From NCBI RefSeq assembly GCF_029227915.1, contig NC_079877.1, positions 24,579,851-24,639,850 on the forward strand: a stretch of DNA of 60,000 nt, given 5' to 3'. This DNA comes from Hydractinia symbiolongicarpus (lineage: Eukaryota; Cnidaria; Hydrozoa; Anthoathecata; Hydractiniidae). This document shows positions 47,590 through 60,000 of this stretch, one piece after another. The position numbers were made by a program, and so were the translations under genes. A model generated the notes under the pieces. It was not told the origin of the DNA and made no database searches. It saw only the letters and a list, made by a program, of their open reading frames with translations. Positions within the stretch are counted from its first letter, which is position 1. Each line of letters opens with the position of its first letter.

Positions 47590-50500
47590 TTTGCTCATTA
47601 AGAACTACAAAGTACTAACGTTGGACGTTATGTTGTAAAAAACAAACAGCGAACATTATAAGCACTTTAAAAACTTTTTTTTAACTGCAAATTATATTTG
47701 CCTTATTTATTTGTGAAATTTCGATTTTTTAAATGTTTTTCTTTTATGTTTGGTGCTTTTATATATGTTAATGTACTATAAACTAAACGGCGATTTTTAT
47801 ATATTTTAGTTGAAGATGTAGCCTTATTAAATCTCTCTATATATAACCCGTTTTAAAAACAGTGTCATACGGAAAAAAATCTAACCTAAGGTAGTTTGAC
47901 CAATACTCGTGTTTTTAAGTTTCTAGAATGTCAAAAAAAATCTCTATGGTAATGGAATTTTAACAAAATTTGTTCCACATTATAAATTAAAACCTGAATG
48001 TGTTTTTGTGTTAAAAACAGCGTGATGTTGTTAATCTTCTTTTTCTTATTTCTAATACGTAACAACCTCGTGTCCAATGCCTTGAACTGTGAACAGGAAT
48101 TCATCCGGTAGGGTTAATACACAATTCCACTGAGTAGACTAGGTACGAGGTTGTTTTCACTGCTATTTTTTATGGTATATGAAGACGATTTACACTGACT
48201 GATTTTTTGTAATCTAATTAATCGTGAAAGGTTGTTAACTCGTTCACCTTACGTGTTCATAGCTGATTTAGATAAAAATATAACCCTATTAATCGAGACA
48301 CGGACCGCCTTGTTTACCAACTCTGTGAACTTGTCCATGATCAACATAAATGTGGTATACCATTTTAATAAGTTTGTCGCTATGGAAACATTAAATTCTA
48401 TAACAAATACAATGAATTGGTAATCCCGGATTGTTATTAAACACTCGAGTTTTATTTAAAGGTCTTTGTTAGCTATGAAGACACAATAACAAGCATGAAG
48501 GGTATTTATTACCTAGGCAATTCTTTTGAGTTTGGAATGCGATTAAATTATTAGTTGTCGTAATATTAACGCACTGTTGTATTATATGAAGAGGTGAATG
48601 ATCTTTTTTTTCTAAAACAACTTAGCCTTTTTTGTCTCTGTTCCGCGGTTTACCATTTATGAAATGCCAGATGGCATCGTTAATTTGTGCATGTGTATCC
48701 AATTTGTTTGCTTTGTAAATTTACCGCAACATCTGTCTATACAGCAATCTTAAAAATATCACATAGGCCTTAGATAATTTTTAAAAGTGATCCTTAAGTA
48801 ATTGCTGAAAATTGTATGACTAATTGTTAAATATCGATTTCTTTGAGAGAAATAAGTGTAAAATAAATTTAGAATATTCTTAACATATGAATCCATATAC
48901 AGTACCACTAATCACATTTATGTTGGAAGAGAAAGAGAGAGAGAGGCGTAATATACATTTATGAGGATTTGATGTCTTTAATCTATTTTTAATTAAAGCA
49001 GCCGTTTGTAAAATGATAGTTCATTTTGTTAGGAAAGTTTTCTTCATTTTCCCGAATCCATCTGAGGAACTATAGAGTGTATACTTTCATGTTGAAAAAT
49101 AAGCGAAAATTTGTAAAGAGATTTTTTTTATAATCACTTATTTACCGGTTAATCATTTACCTTATCTAAAAGGGCCAGTAAAAATGACCAAACTTTAACT
49201 TAAGCGGCTAATATTTTGTACAGTCAAACCATTTTTACCGACTAACTTAGACGATGCCGATTTTTCCCAATTTTTGTCTTTAGAACCTAATTAATCAAAA
49301 TATTTGGATATTTTCAGTTTCGATTTAAAATTTACATATAAAAGAGAGAATTTGTTAATTCCCTTTGACGAATATTTCTACTGACTAGACATACCTTTCA
49401 TGATATATTTGTCTGGAAAATGCATATCACTTGCATTTACTTCTCAATATCTCTTGCCCAGGGCCTTAAAACGTCCCGGAAACGAAGTTACTGAAACTTA
49501 CAACATGGTACACATAACACCGAACCTCGTCACCAAGCCACCTGGTCAACATAGGTCAACAAACATGATTTCGCGATATAACTTGTAATATAAAAGCTTC
49601 CTTATTGACATGCTTACAATTTTGAAACGAGACGATCCCAGAATTTTTATTCCTTATTCTCGTCCGTATATCTTTCGAGATTGTCTGGATATACCTTTCA
49701 ATAAAGGTTTATCTGGGAAAGTTCTGCTGGAAACGAGAGTTATTTTTTCTAACTCTAGCTAAAAATAATCAAAGGTCTCTCGACTTTTAACCATAATTTT
49801 CTTTTTTGATATATTTTTTTCCCGACTGCCAGTAAACTGGCATAGAATTTCTTATATCTTAATCAAATTTCAAAGTCTACCCCAGATCCCCTTTCGTAAT
49901 TAATAACCTTCAAACATTTTGCCATTCATTTGAAACATTCCTATCATAGCAGCCGGAAATCCAATTAATTAACCTTTTTTAAACAACACGCGTTGACGTG
50001 TGTTGGCGTGTGTTGACGTGCGATGGCGTGGTTGTTACTACTGTTATGTCGGTACGCGCATTTCATATGAGAAACTGTTGGGATTCCGTATACTTTCACG
50101 AGCACGTGAACCTTTAACCTGTGTGATACAAGGTTTCGTTATCAAGATTTTAATTAAAAGGTATTTTTGTGTCAACAAGAAAACTACATGTTACCAACAA
50201 CAAACATCACGTGAATTTTATTATCGTAGCAGAATTCTTTTAATTTATTAACAAAAACGATTGTTTGTAACAACCTCGCTCCCAGGGCATTTTAGATTTT
50301 TCTATTTTTTCTATGGGAAAAACCTGAAGACCAAGTTGTCATAAATCTTTCTTTTGTCAGTCATAAGAAAGCAAATAACTCCCCTTTTTCCGTTTTTGTT
50401 TATTAACCATCCTTTTGTTTATTGATTCTTCAATTTCGTTCGTGCTGCTCCGATGTTCTCTTAATTTAAATCACTCGTTTGAATTACTCAACAAGCGTTA

Positions 50501-50960
50501 CAGAAGACAATGATCTTTGTTTTGAAAGTCACGTTTCTTGCCACCCTTATGGATAAAAACAAATGCGATTTTAATTTCTGAAGTACATTGTGTTTTTGAC
50601 GCTGTGATAGAAAGCAAAAAAAGTCCTTCAAACGAGGTTGGTTTGGACGAAGCAGTTAATACTTTGGGTTAAATATCAAGCGCCGAAGCTTTTACTCTCC
50701 TGGTAATCTTAATCAAGAAGATACAATATTTATCTTATGTCGTTGAAATTCCTTTTTGCCTACGAGAACGCCTGCTGGTCGAGGAGGCGCCTAATCGGTG
50801 TTTTAAATGTGACTATGAGCTTTCATACGTTAATTAATGTGTGTAATTAACATAACTAAGTTGAATAATTATGTGAATTATAAACTGAATCAATATGGGA
50901 AATTTACAATACAGCCAGCCGCTTTCATGTTTGAAGGAAAAAAAATAAACATAATAAAGC

Positions 50961-51060
50961 AATTTTGTCCCCAGACCTTTTTTTCTTCACTTTCTGATAT
51001 GCGTACTGGCGCTCTAGTTACATATTAGAAAGCAAAAAGGGAGCCCTGGGGACGAGATTG
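50961..51060. repeat. Short inverted-repeat element, 100 bp
   Basis: AATTTTGTCCCCAGACCTTT at the left and GGAGCCCTGGGGACGAGATT at the right face each other. Confidence 0.7.
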
Positions 51061-52743
51061 CATAATAAAGATTTAACAAGATTTAAATCTGTTTGTAGAA
51101 TCCATTTAGATTATTAAGCAGCTATTTATAATGTGTCTGCTAGCTGATATCTGCGAAATTTTTCGTCACTTTTCCAGAGTTTTCTAGTAGACCACAAGAG
51201 AAATATCCAATGATGATAACACCATAGTTGACAACAATAAAGGATAGTGTAGGTTATTGTTTTCACCGAGGTTCTGTAACTGGTGCCTTCTGAGAAGAGA
51301 ACAAAAAAAAACAGCTTGTGAGCACAAATATATTATAATAATAAAAAATAATGGAAGGGATGAAATGGACATGAGGCTCCAATGGTACTGGAAAATACTC
51401 TTAAAATTCCCTTAAAATTTGCATTATAAACAACTGAGCGCTAAAACAGCACCCTCTTGCGAGAGAGGTTAAAGTTTGTGACATTCTTGAAGTTTTTCTT
51501 TTTTCGCCGACAAAAAGAAGTAATCTTTCTTTTGTCAGATTTGTAGCGCTACTCCTACGTGTCATGTACGTAATATAAACTGCTTGTTGCTGTTACTTAG
51601 CAACTATAAGTATGCTACATACAGCAATCTTTGTTCTTAATGATATTGTCACGTCTCTGGAGAATTGTTTTGCCAAAACATAAACATTCTTGATAAAACA
51701 TCAAAAAACCATGGAAGCTCCGCGTTAGTGGTTGTTAGATAAAATCTTTTGGGAAGTGTCCCTGAACAACCTCAAAGGCTTCAAAAATTTCGTTGAAATA
51801 ATATAAGGATGATAATTAAACTATTTTTTTTTATTGTACAAAAGTATTTAGAGCAAATCCCCAAGGCTTTAATCCCCCTGTTAATTTGAAATGCGGGAAA
51901 TATTATTATCATACCATGATATGTCCATGGCAAACACACAACACTCTCTGGAGGACCCATCCGTAAATCTCAAAGATATCACGCTCAGTGAATTTCATTT
52001 TTGGCCATTTTTTATTAAACAGACGTGAAAAGGTCCCTGGGAACATGGAGGATCATATTTTTGAACAGGGGTTCAGATTTAGGCTGATGTAACTTCATTT
52101 TCATGCGGTTTACATCGACTTTTATCTGTAAACGGATGACTCACAAAAATTCTTCCCCACCACGAGCTTGGCTGTACCTCAAAAGCACTCGCTGTAAATG
52201 TGTCTAATAACATAACAAAAAAAGTGAGACTGAGTAAAATATTGCTAAAGTAAAATGACGTCGAAAGAACGACTTTCGAAAAATGTAACTTTAGTAGCAA
52301 AGCTATTAATCTAACAAAACAAGATTTTGTGTAGCAATTACTTGAGATCACACCTTAGCGATTAAGTTTAAGTGAGAATGAAAAATCTTGCAAATAGCTT
52401 TGTTTTTATAAATTACAGTAAAAAACAAAACGCAAGAATTTGGAAAACGTGTTCCATTATGGTAAGTGCCCTGTGTTAAAAAAGGTTTTCTCGACATTCT
52501 ACTTGCCGTGGTTTTATTATGATAAAAATTTGAACACTCTTGTTAAATATTTTAATCAGTTTACGTTATAAAATTGATAATTTTTATTTTCTTTGAATGT
52601 TATATCTTTTTTCTGTGTGTGTTTTGTTGATATATCATTGAAAAACGAAGTGGAAAACAAGATAACAAATTTATTGGAAAGGTTTTGTATTTCAATATTA
52701 TCTGGTTCAAATAAAATACATGCACGCTATTTTTTTACAAGAA

Positions 52744-52792
52744 TATCTTTTATAAGATTATCTTTTATAAGAATATCTTTTATAAGAATATC
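52744..52792. repeat. Short tandem array of ATCTTTTATAAGA units
   Basis: Three to four copies of an ATCTTTTATAAGAATATC-like unit lie in tandem. The unit TCTTTTATAAGA is almost self-complementary. Confidence 0.8.
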
Positions 52793-52947
52793 AGGCAGGG
52801 ACTTTAAGTTAAAGACAATGGGGTTATTGTTTAGAACAATAGAGAAGTAAGAATATTGACCAGTCTGGCTTTTCATAGGTAATTGATTTATTTAGTTTTT
52901 GTGACGCCTGCTGGAGATAAAACTTGACCACAAAGTTATGAGTCGCT

Positions 52948-53066
52948 TCAACCTCGTCACCAAGGCTTTTTGTCTCTCACCAGCGCTGCGCATATTGACA
53001 GGTATGTCAAATTCGTCTTGCCGTCAGATAGACATAAAAAGACAATAGATCCTGGGATCGAGGTTG
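52948..53066. repeat. Short inverted-repeat element, about 119 bp
   Basis: TCAACCTCGTCACCAAGGCT at the left and ATCCTGGGATCGAGGTTGA at the right. Confidence 0.72.
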
Positions 53067-53992
53067 AGGTAACTTTATTTTCACTACAGCTTCTTTTTGA
53101 AACGAAATAATTTGACGAGAGAAGGAAGAGAAGAGGAGGGGAAGGGGTGGGGGTAATTGTATTGGGGGTCAGCATATCATAAGTGTAAGTAAACCCTGGG
53201 GACGAGGTTGAGTTTATTAGTATTTAATTCTGTTTTTTAACTATGAATATATAGTTCAAAACGTTTGTTCCTTAAAGCGAATTTCCATAAAATTTTTATT
53301 TAGTAAACACGCCAAATATGTAGAATGTCTTTCAGTGAAGATGATTTTAAAATTTAGTTGAAAGCTCAAAACGAATCAGCCATTTTTAAAAGTTAAGCAA
53401 GAATTAGTTAATTTAATTTGCTATTTTTTTTTTAAAAAATAAGCATATTTTTTATGCTACTTTAAACACTGTCTTTTCACTTCAAAGATACCTACTGCTT
53501 AAGGTATCTTTGCCCCTAAGCCGATACTGTCAGCCATCACATTCATCATAAAGGCTAAATTCTCTGGGAAAGAAGTTGATTCTACCGTCACTATTAAAAG
53601 TTAGGAATCCATTAATTATTGTGGACAATATTAACACATTATAGATTGTTTGGGTTGGTTAGCATTTCTGAGTAACTCCTCCCATTGTCAATTTTTCTCC
53701 TATCTCGGTAGGGCCCGCCCCTTTCCATTGCCTCAACCTGAATAACTAAAAAGGGAGAACTTATAGTTGCTTTCAATATTCAAGACACTCTCCATTGCAG
53801 GTGGTTTTAAAATCAGCAGGTCTCAATTGAGATTATTTCTAGTGACTGAGTATGACTGTTTCATGCAACGAATTCCATCCATGTGGGTTGAACATAAAAA
53901 TTTGAATTGTCGTGATCTTCCATTCTGCATTTTTAAAATTTCTGTTTTATTATTTCGAAAAAATAGGATTAAAAATTGTTTGGAAGACAAAG

Positions 53993-54865
53993 ATGAGCTC
54001 ACATATTGAAGCATCCTATACAACACTCTTGGACGTTTCAAACTTTCGAGAAGACACTCAATATGAACTCGATGAATTTATTAAAAGACAAACGAATTAT
54101 CGTAACCAGGAAGAAACGAAACCAAAACTTAGGAGATCGTTAAGCTTGCCATCCCATAGGGTTGAGCGAGTTAAATCTGTTGCTAAAATACCAAAAACAT
54201 TTCTACGGCAGCCGGAAGGTAAACAAAAACCACTGGTTAATCAGTATAATATGCAACAATCGGAAACAGCTACGGATGCCATGTTAGATGCGGATATGTC
54301 AATGGCTTCACAATACCGGTCACATACACGCAATCGCATCCGGACATATGACCCGGATGAATCACAACACCGGTCACCGAGCGTTAATAAAACAACCAAA
54401 GGCTTTAAGGAAATTAAAGTAGAAAATGAGGATATAAGTAAAACTGAGTCTATTAAATCTCCAAACATAACAAAAAGATTCAGGAAAGCATTTTTTAATG
54501 TGTTTCCGAAGACTTCTTTGCAAGATAACACAGCGAGAATAGGAACAGAAAGCCCGCGAAAATACAAAGACTTTGAAGATTCGAAATTAGCTTATGAACA
54601 GTTTCGACGTCAATTTGATTTAGGAGAACAGTTTCACGATAAAAATTACCAAAACAAACAGAAGAAGAACAAACACAAAACATTTGAGAATAAAACGAGT
54701 AATACTGACGTTAATAAAAACGGTAATATGAGCGACGGCGTTAAAGACGTTGAAATTGACGTTGACAAGTTTGACAATATTAAACGTGATGAAAGCATAA
54801 AGAAATTTAAGGAGAATGTGTCCGAAGAACAAAATCAATCAACTAATCAGCTTTTGAACAAAAAG
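53993..54865 (+). CDS. Unrecognised basic/charged protein, single long exon
   Basis: An open frame of 291 codons from ATG at 53993 (MSSHIEASYTTLLDVSNF) reaches a possible donor AAAAAG|GTTTGC at 54866. Without splicing it runs 29 more codons to a stop at 54952 through a T-rich, intron-like stretch. The frame stays open upstream to 53912, but an AG acceptor near 53967 suggests an exon start. The product is rich in Lys, Asn, Gln and Ser, with LRRSLSLPSHRVERVKS and ITKRFRKAFFNVFPKT as its most structured-looking parts. I recognise no domain. Composition differs clearly from the surrounding AT-rich shadows, so coding is likely. It ends in phase 0, as does the small exon at 57772-57876, so it could be an alternative 5' exon of the CH-domain gene downstream or a separate gene. 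Confidence 0.65.
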
Positions 54866-55130
54866 GTTTGCTCTATTATTCTTTCATTCTTTTTTTGTTC
54901 CTTTTACTATAAATTATTTCTATATACACTGCAACCGTATGATTTGCATTAAAAAAGAACTGTGTCGTAGAGGCTAGTGACCAAAACTGGCAAGAAATAA
55001 TTATCTAGCCCTGTCTAGTAATCGCAAATCATAAAAGGTGATACCCATCGACTGACACGTTAAAAGGAAGATAGATCTTCAATTTTTTATACTGCCTCCT
55101 ATCATGAGGATTTTGCAAGGTGAGTCTAAT

Positions 55131-55203
55131 TAACCTCGTCCCCAGGGTCTTGTGGCCCATGTATAAAATTTATTAAAAATACAAAATGCCCTGGGAACGA
55201 GGG
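55131..55203. repeat. Short inverted-repeat element, 73 bp
   Basis: TAACCTCGTCCCCAGGGTCT at the left and AATGCCCTGGGAACGAGGGC at the right. Confidence 0.75.
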
Positions 55204-55574
55204 CATTTTGTCTTTGTTTTCTAATCTCTCTCTGACACGGCTCTTAACCGATTTAAAAGAACATCACGGCGTGGACGAAAAAAATAAATAATTATTTTGG
55301 CTTTAGGGAAATCTTCCACTTTAGCAAATTATAAAAAATTAAAAAAATACAAAAAAACTATGAAGTGCTTTAATACGGGAAATACCTTTTCCGAGAACTA
55401 ATTTTCGAAGTTTTATCCCCATTAAAACAATAGACCTGGACTCAAGTCGTCATATTTTTCTCTTGTTTGATTTTGCGAGATTAATCTTAGGTATTCTGCG
55501 CAACAAATTTGCGCTGAATTGACTTTTTGTCTGATGATCGCACATAATGTTGAACGCCTGGAACAGCTGAAGTG

Positions 55575-55637
55575 ACAACCTAGCCACCGCCGCCGGCGGA
55601 CCTACATGAACCAAAGAAGCCCTGGGGACTAGATTGA
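55575..55637. repeat. Short inverted-repeat element, degenerate left end
   Basis: CAACCTAGCCACCGCCGCC at the left and AAGCCCTGGGGACTAGATTG at the right. Confidence 0.5.
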
Positions 55638-57771
55638 TCTGAGGTGCGTTTGACCCTCAAATTTATAAATCCATTGGGATTTGTCAATATTTACATTCGA
55701 TATATGATGGCGGTTTTTCTAAAAGCCATAATCGTTTTTCTCAATAATGTGTTTTGGGTCACAATATATAATAGATTGGATACTAATGAGAAAAGCCAGA
55801 GGCATAGTTAGACATACAAGTAAGGCATGATGAAGATCAAAAGTTAAAGCGTACCTCCCACTAAAAAACAAGTTGATTTTATGCAGCGTAGCTGATAGAC
55901 ACTAAGTACGTATTTCGCAAAACCAATAATTTTAGATAATAGAAGCCTTGTATTATATGTTTCTGCTGGCAAACCTGTGAAATATTGTTAAAAAAAGAAA
56001 ATTAATTGATAGGGCAGGGCTCTTGAGAAATTATATCCTGGTCGTTCTATAAGGGATTGTTCGCAAATGATGTGAAATGTTTTTTCAGGATTTTTAACCC
56101 CCTTCTTCTACCCTCCTTTAAACTGCGACAACTTTGCTTTATCCCTCCCCTTACTGAAGCTGATGCCATTTATTATAAACAGACCCCCCAAAGTTGTTGG
56201 TGTCAAGACATTCATTCAACTGGAGATATTTATTACGGCAACAACTGCAGCAAAACATTTTAAAAATTAATAACTTTAAAATTACCACTATTATCATCAC
56301 CATAGTGTAAGTATTTTTATAAGAAACCTTTGTTTGATTAGAAGTTTTGAGAATAGCTAAGGCAAGGGAGCCTAAAAATATGGTAACAGCAATTTTATAA
56401 GACAATGTAAGACAACAGCACTATGATGGCAGAAAATTTGCTGTCACTGAAATCAAGTATGATAATAGTTTCTAGGCCAAATAAAGCTTAGAAATCGTCA
56501 TATTTGGTTCTACACTGATAAGACATGGCTGTGTGAAACTTAGAGATCACTGTATTTCATTCTAAAAAAACAAATGGACAGCCATATGAAGCTTTGATGT
56601 ATCTCGTTATATATAAAATTATGAAAATAGTTCTGTGGAAAACTTAAAAGAAGCCATATTTTGTTGTAAAATGATGATCACATGGCCTTATGGAAAACTA
56701 GAACACAGCCTTTAAGCATTAAACCTTGTCGTGTTTTAAAATTATTCAATATCCCACATATTACAAAGCTTGAAATATCACAGTATTTTTCAATAAAAAC
56801 AAGAATATTTTTAATTTTACAATTAAATTGAATTTATATACATTATCTTTCAATTTAATTTTTTTTCGTATTATTTAAGATAATTTTATAAAAAAATATT
56901 ATTACAAACTAAAACTGTCTAAAATATGTTAAAATTTATTTGAGGAGACGCTCTAATTAGTTCCAATTCTCTTGTATCATGGATGGACTTATAGATGGTC
57001 CCTTAGCATTATGTCAAAAGATGGGTTAATGTTTATGACAACTCATTCCTTTAGAAAAACTAGAAATAAAGTCACAACAGCATTTATTTTTACCATTGGC
57101 AAAGTTGGAAGTCACTTATGGCGGCATTGCTGAATGTCGTTTCAATTTTCATGACTGGAAGATTGACGTCAACAGTAGTGTCACTTTCTTCGCCCCCTGT
57201 CAACTGTAGTATACCCCCTCTTCCCTAATGGTTGATGTCATTTGTGAACAATTCTTAAAGGGAACCCAAGGTATAAAATGATGTTAGACGTATATTATAC
57301 AGCTTAAGAAGTTGGTTAACAAGTCTTTTTAAAATTTTTTAAAAGCTTTTTTCATTATCAAGATATTTACATAGCAAATTTTGACATTTTTTGTCATCAG
57401 TAATTTTGGACCTTTTAAGGGATGTGCATAGATATTATAAAGGTGAATTGATTAACATAATTTTTTTTGCCAAAATGACACTCGTTTGCTTGTCCCAGGC
57501 GTCTTAATTCAGGTGATAATCTAAGGACCAGAATATATAAGATTAACAATACAGTAAATTTTCCATGGGTAAACGACTATTTAGGTCCATCAACAAGTGA
57601 TTTTGGTCTTTTAATCAACAATTGGCCAATTGATATTGAGTTCTGTGTTGACAGTCCAATTAAAAATGGCCAGTGATTAATAAAAGTTGTTTTCAGTAAA
57701 CATTTAATCTGTATAGATGAAATTAGAATAAAAATAAAATTGGATTAGAATAAATAAAAAATTAATAAAAA

Positions 57772-59966
57772 ATGGCAACTGCAACTTCGAGTTCTGTTAA
57801 ACAACTTCATGGAAGGTTATCTAGCCCAGCAATACCATCACCTAGAATTATACAATTGAGTTCAAAAAGTCAGTCGGTAAGAAGCCTTATTATTAACATT
57901 TGTTTTAATAATATATACATGGATATATATACAATTACATTATATCAATTCCAATTTAAAACAAAAATAGATTTAAATTCTGAAAAGAATCAAACTTGTG
58001 AATAATTAAGTTGTGATTGCTAAAAATTATATTTGAAAATATTGATACTAGTTTAGCAAGTGTAACAAATTAATCTTAAAAAATTGGAGAAAGATTTATT
58101 TTTTAGTTTTATTTCAATTAATATCTTAAAATACTTAAGGTCAAGATGGAAGACTGTTGTTAAGAAAAATATTCTTCATGTTGTAACATGGTTCCATGTT
58201 ATTTTTATTTTTATTTTATACACCGTCTGTTGTAATTATTCTTTGAATAATTAATTTTCATAAATCTCTGTCTTGAGAAATAAAGAACAAAAATAAATAT
58301 TTTAAAATTTCTTCAAGCACTTGTTTTGTGAGATGTAGTTCTTTTTTATGAAGATGCTGAAATTTAAGAAAAAGAAGATACGAATGCAGGTTGGCTTGCT
58401 TGTACTTTTTGTTATTAAATATATATTTGTGTATTTTTCTGTTTACTGTGTCTTTTTCACTTCTAGTATTCTATCACTGTCTTTCTATTTGTAAATACCT
58501 AAATTTTTAGTTATACGTGTACAACACAATAAATTTCTGCACACTTAATATTACCAGACATTCATTTTTCATGCAATTCCTAAAAGTAATAGATGAGAAT
58601 TCTTATGTGCATCTTTATTTATTGCACATCTTTTGAAGTTATTAGTTTATAAAACTTTTTATAAACGAATTGTTTTGCATGGCAAGACACTTATTTGTAT
58701 ATTTTTTTATTGCTTATGAAAAACACACATAGTGTATTACGAAATTTTAAAGAGATGTTTCCTATTTATTTCATTTTTTCTTATTGACAGAATGAGTGCA
58801 AGCATCATGTATGGCTAACAGCAAGCAAACTATAATACTAAATGTCAAAATTTTTTTATATTTAATAAAAAAAGATTAAAAAAATACAAAACTTATTCCA
58901 TCTGTGTCGTTATCACAATATATATTTTAATAAACGTTTTTTCTCTCGTTTTCTAGAATTTATTGCTGCATCAAGTTTGTTTTAATATTTTTGACATCTT
59001 TCTGGCAAAAATGGTAGCAGCAAACAAGGAAATGTTTGAAAAGGGACTGTATGATAACTTTTTGGGTGCATGGTAAACAAAAGAAATAAAAATGACTGGT
59101 TCTTTTTAAAGGTGTTAATTGAAATATAACAATGAACATTAAGAGAAAAGGGGGTACAACACAACAGATAAAAATAAATGCATAAATCACTTATTCAATA
59201 TCTTTTAACTTAATAAAAAGAATAATAAAAAAAAACCCATAACAATTATTAAATTTAGATAGAGAAAAAAGTCTAGAATTTGTGTTTATTTAAACTGAAC
59301 CTTGCAGCTTTCCTTCTTTTTCGGAACAAGCTTTTGAACTTAAAGACACCATAAACCGCCCAGCTTTTCTAATTTCAAAAGGATTGAGAATTTAATAGAA
59401 ATTTTAAAAGAGAAGTTTCAAGATTTCAAACTGTTCCTGTGTAAAAACTTATTGACTTTTTAAGGTTTATGTTTATATTTAAAAAAAGTATTACCAAACT
59501 TAAAATCTCATTATTTATTTTTCTAGTTTTACTTTTTTTGATTTTCTTGCACCCGAAAAAAAATAATCCGTGCATGTACAGCAGCAGCAGCAATGATGGC
59601 GATAATCAACATTCTTTACTTTCACTCAACATGAAATATGATTGATGCAGTTGAGATGCTGTATTTCTATCAAATGTTAACTCAGATTTATGCTCTTCCC
59701 TGGCGCTTTCCCAATGTGTTTCCCACAGTTGGCTACCAAAAGGAGGTCATCTGGGGGTTTATTCTTGAAACAATGAAACAATATAATTCAGAATAAAAAC
59801 AAATAAATAATCAGTGTAATTTGTTTATAGATGCTTCACCAGGTTGATACTTACGTTAGTTGGATTAACAGTCAGCTGGAAAAGCGATCAAACAGTCGTC
59901 ATGTTTTGAATTTGTCACAAGATTTACGAGATGGTGTTGTTTTGTTGCAACTAGTCGAAGTTATTA
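57772..59966 (+). CDS. DIXDC1: Calponin-homology-domain protein, dixin (DIXDC1)-like, first exons (3' part outside window)
   Basis: Exon 57772-57876 (35 codons, MATATSSSVKQLHGRLSSPA) ends TCAGTCG|GTAAGA in phase 0 and can join exon 59831-59966, which starts after TTTATAG in phase 0. The second exon encodes the start of a CH domain: VDTYVSWINSQLEKR, then LSQDLRDGVVLLQLVEVI, and ends ATTA|GTAAGT in phase 1. The YVxWxNxQLxKR and QDLRDGVxL pattern is closest, from memory, to the CH domain of dixin, an actin-binding positive regulator of Wnt signalling. Neuron-navigator CH domains are the next candidate. A possible alternative first exon is at 58348-58389 (MKMLKFKKKKIRMQ, then GTTGGC), also phase 0. 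The coiled coil and DIX domain that would settle the name lie beyond the right edge. Confidence 0.72.
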
Positions 59967-60000
59967 GTAAGTTGAATATTCTGATATTTCTTTAGCCTTC

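Larger units (their letters stand above)
47590..53900. other. Intergenic region rich in short inverted-repeat elements
   Basis: No coding exon is recognised. Short elements of the CCTGGGGACGAGGTTG type lie at 48063-48153, 49443-49540 (inside-out ends), 50271-50339, about 50617-50643, 50961-51060, about 52029-52053, 52948-53066, 53191-53211 and about 53551-53581. A 10-bp-like GTGTTGACGT array is at 49989-50032, and an ATCTTTTATAAGA array at 52744-52792. Confidence 0.65.
54953..57771. other. Intron or intergenic, no exon seen
   Basis: Contains two short inverted-repeat elements (55131-55203 and 55575-55637) and AT-rich sequence. The open frame at 56057-56263 shows no coding features. Confidence 0.5.

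Overview
The window is AT-rich animal DNA with many small exons, GT-AG introns and a dense load of short repeats. Gene content (a TALE homeobox gene, FARP, an APP-family gene and a CH-domain gene), low GC, and abundant short CCTGGGGACGAGGTTG-type terminal repeats suggest a cnidarian, possibly a hydrozoan. The species call is inference.

Layout. Positions 1-2015 hold a 5'-cut CR1/L2-like LINE on the + strand. It sits in an intron of a minus-strand PKNOX/PREP-type homeobox gene (2156-4070), whose first two coding exons lie in the window and whose homeodomain runs off the left edge. Positions 6785-29878 (minus strand) hold a complete FARP-type gene. I could assemble all 31 coding exons with consistent splice phases (3888 nt, 1295 codons): FERM - FERM-adjacent - acidic linker - DH - PH1 - short Cys-rich insert - PH2. 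Positions 30-43 kb have no recognisable gene. They hold a head-to-tail array of four Helitron-like elements (31313-35924), degenerate minisatellites, a fold-back element with tRNA-like boxes, and many short inverted-repeat elements. Positions 44843-47589 (plus strand) hold a complete 7-coding-exon APP-family gene (664 codons). From 47.6 to 53.9 kb there are only short repeats. From 53993 to the right edge lie the 5' exons of one or two plus-strand genes, the last of which starts a calponin-homology domain most like that of dixin (DIXDC1).

Biology. The recognisable genes fit animal cell signalling: a TALE transcription cofactor, a FERM/Rho-GEF linking membrane proteins to small GTPases, an APP-type adhesion receptor, and a probable Wnt/actin adaptor. 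They do not form an operon or a pathway cluster.

The least ordinary signals are: (1) two separate tandem arrays in the FARP gene, each built from a real exon/5' splice-site junction; (2) a concatemer-like Helitron array rich in perfect TGACGTCA palindromes; (3) an APP homologue whose acidic stretch and a 13-histidine cluster lie next to the membrane instead of between E1 and E2; (4) a CxxC-CxxC exon between the two PH domains of FARP that resembles the second half of a FYVE finger; (5) a nearly identical 868-bp tandem duplication in a FARP intron.
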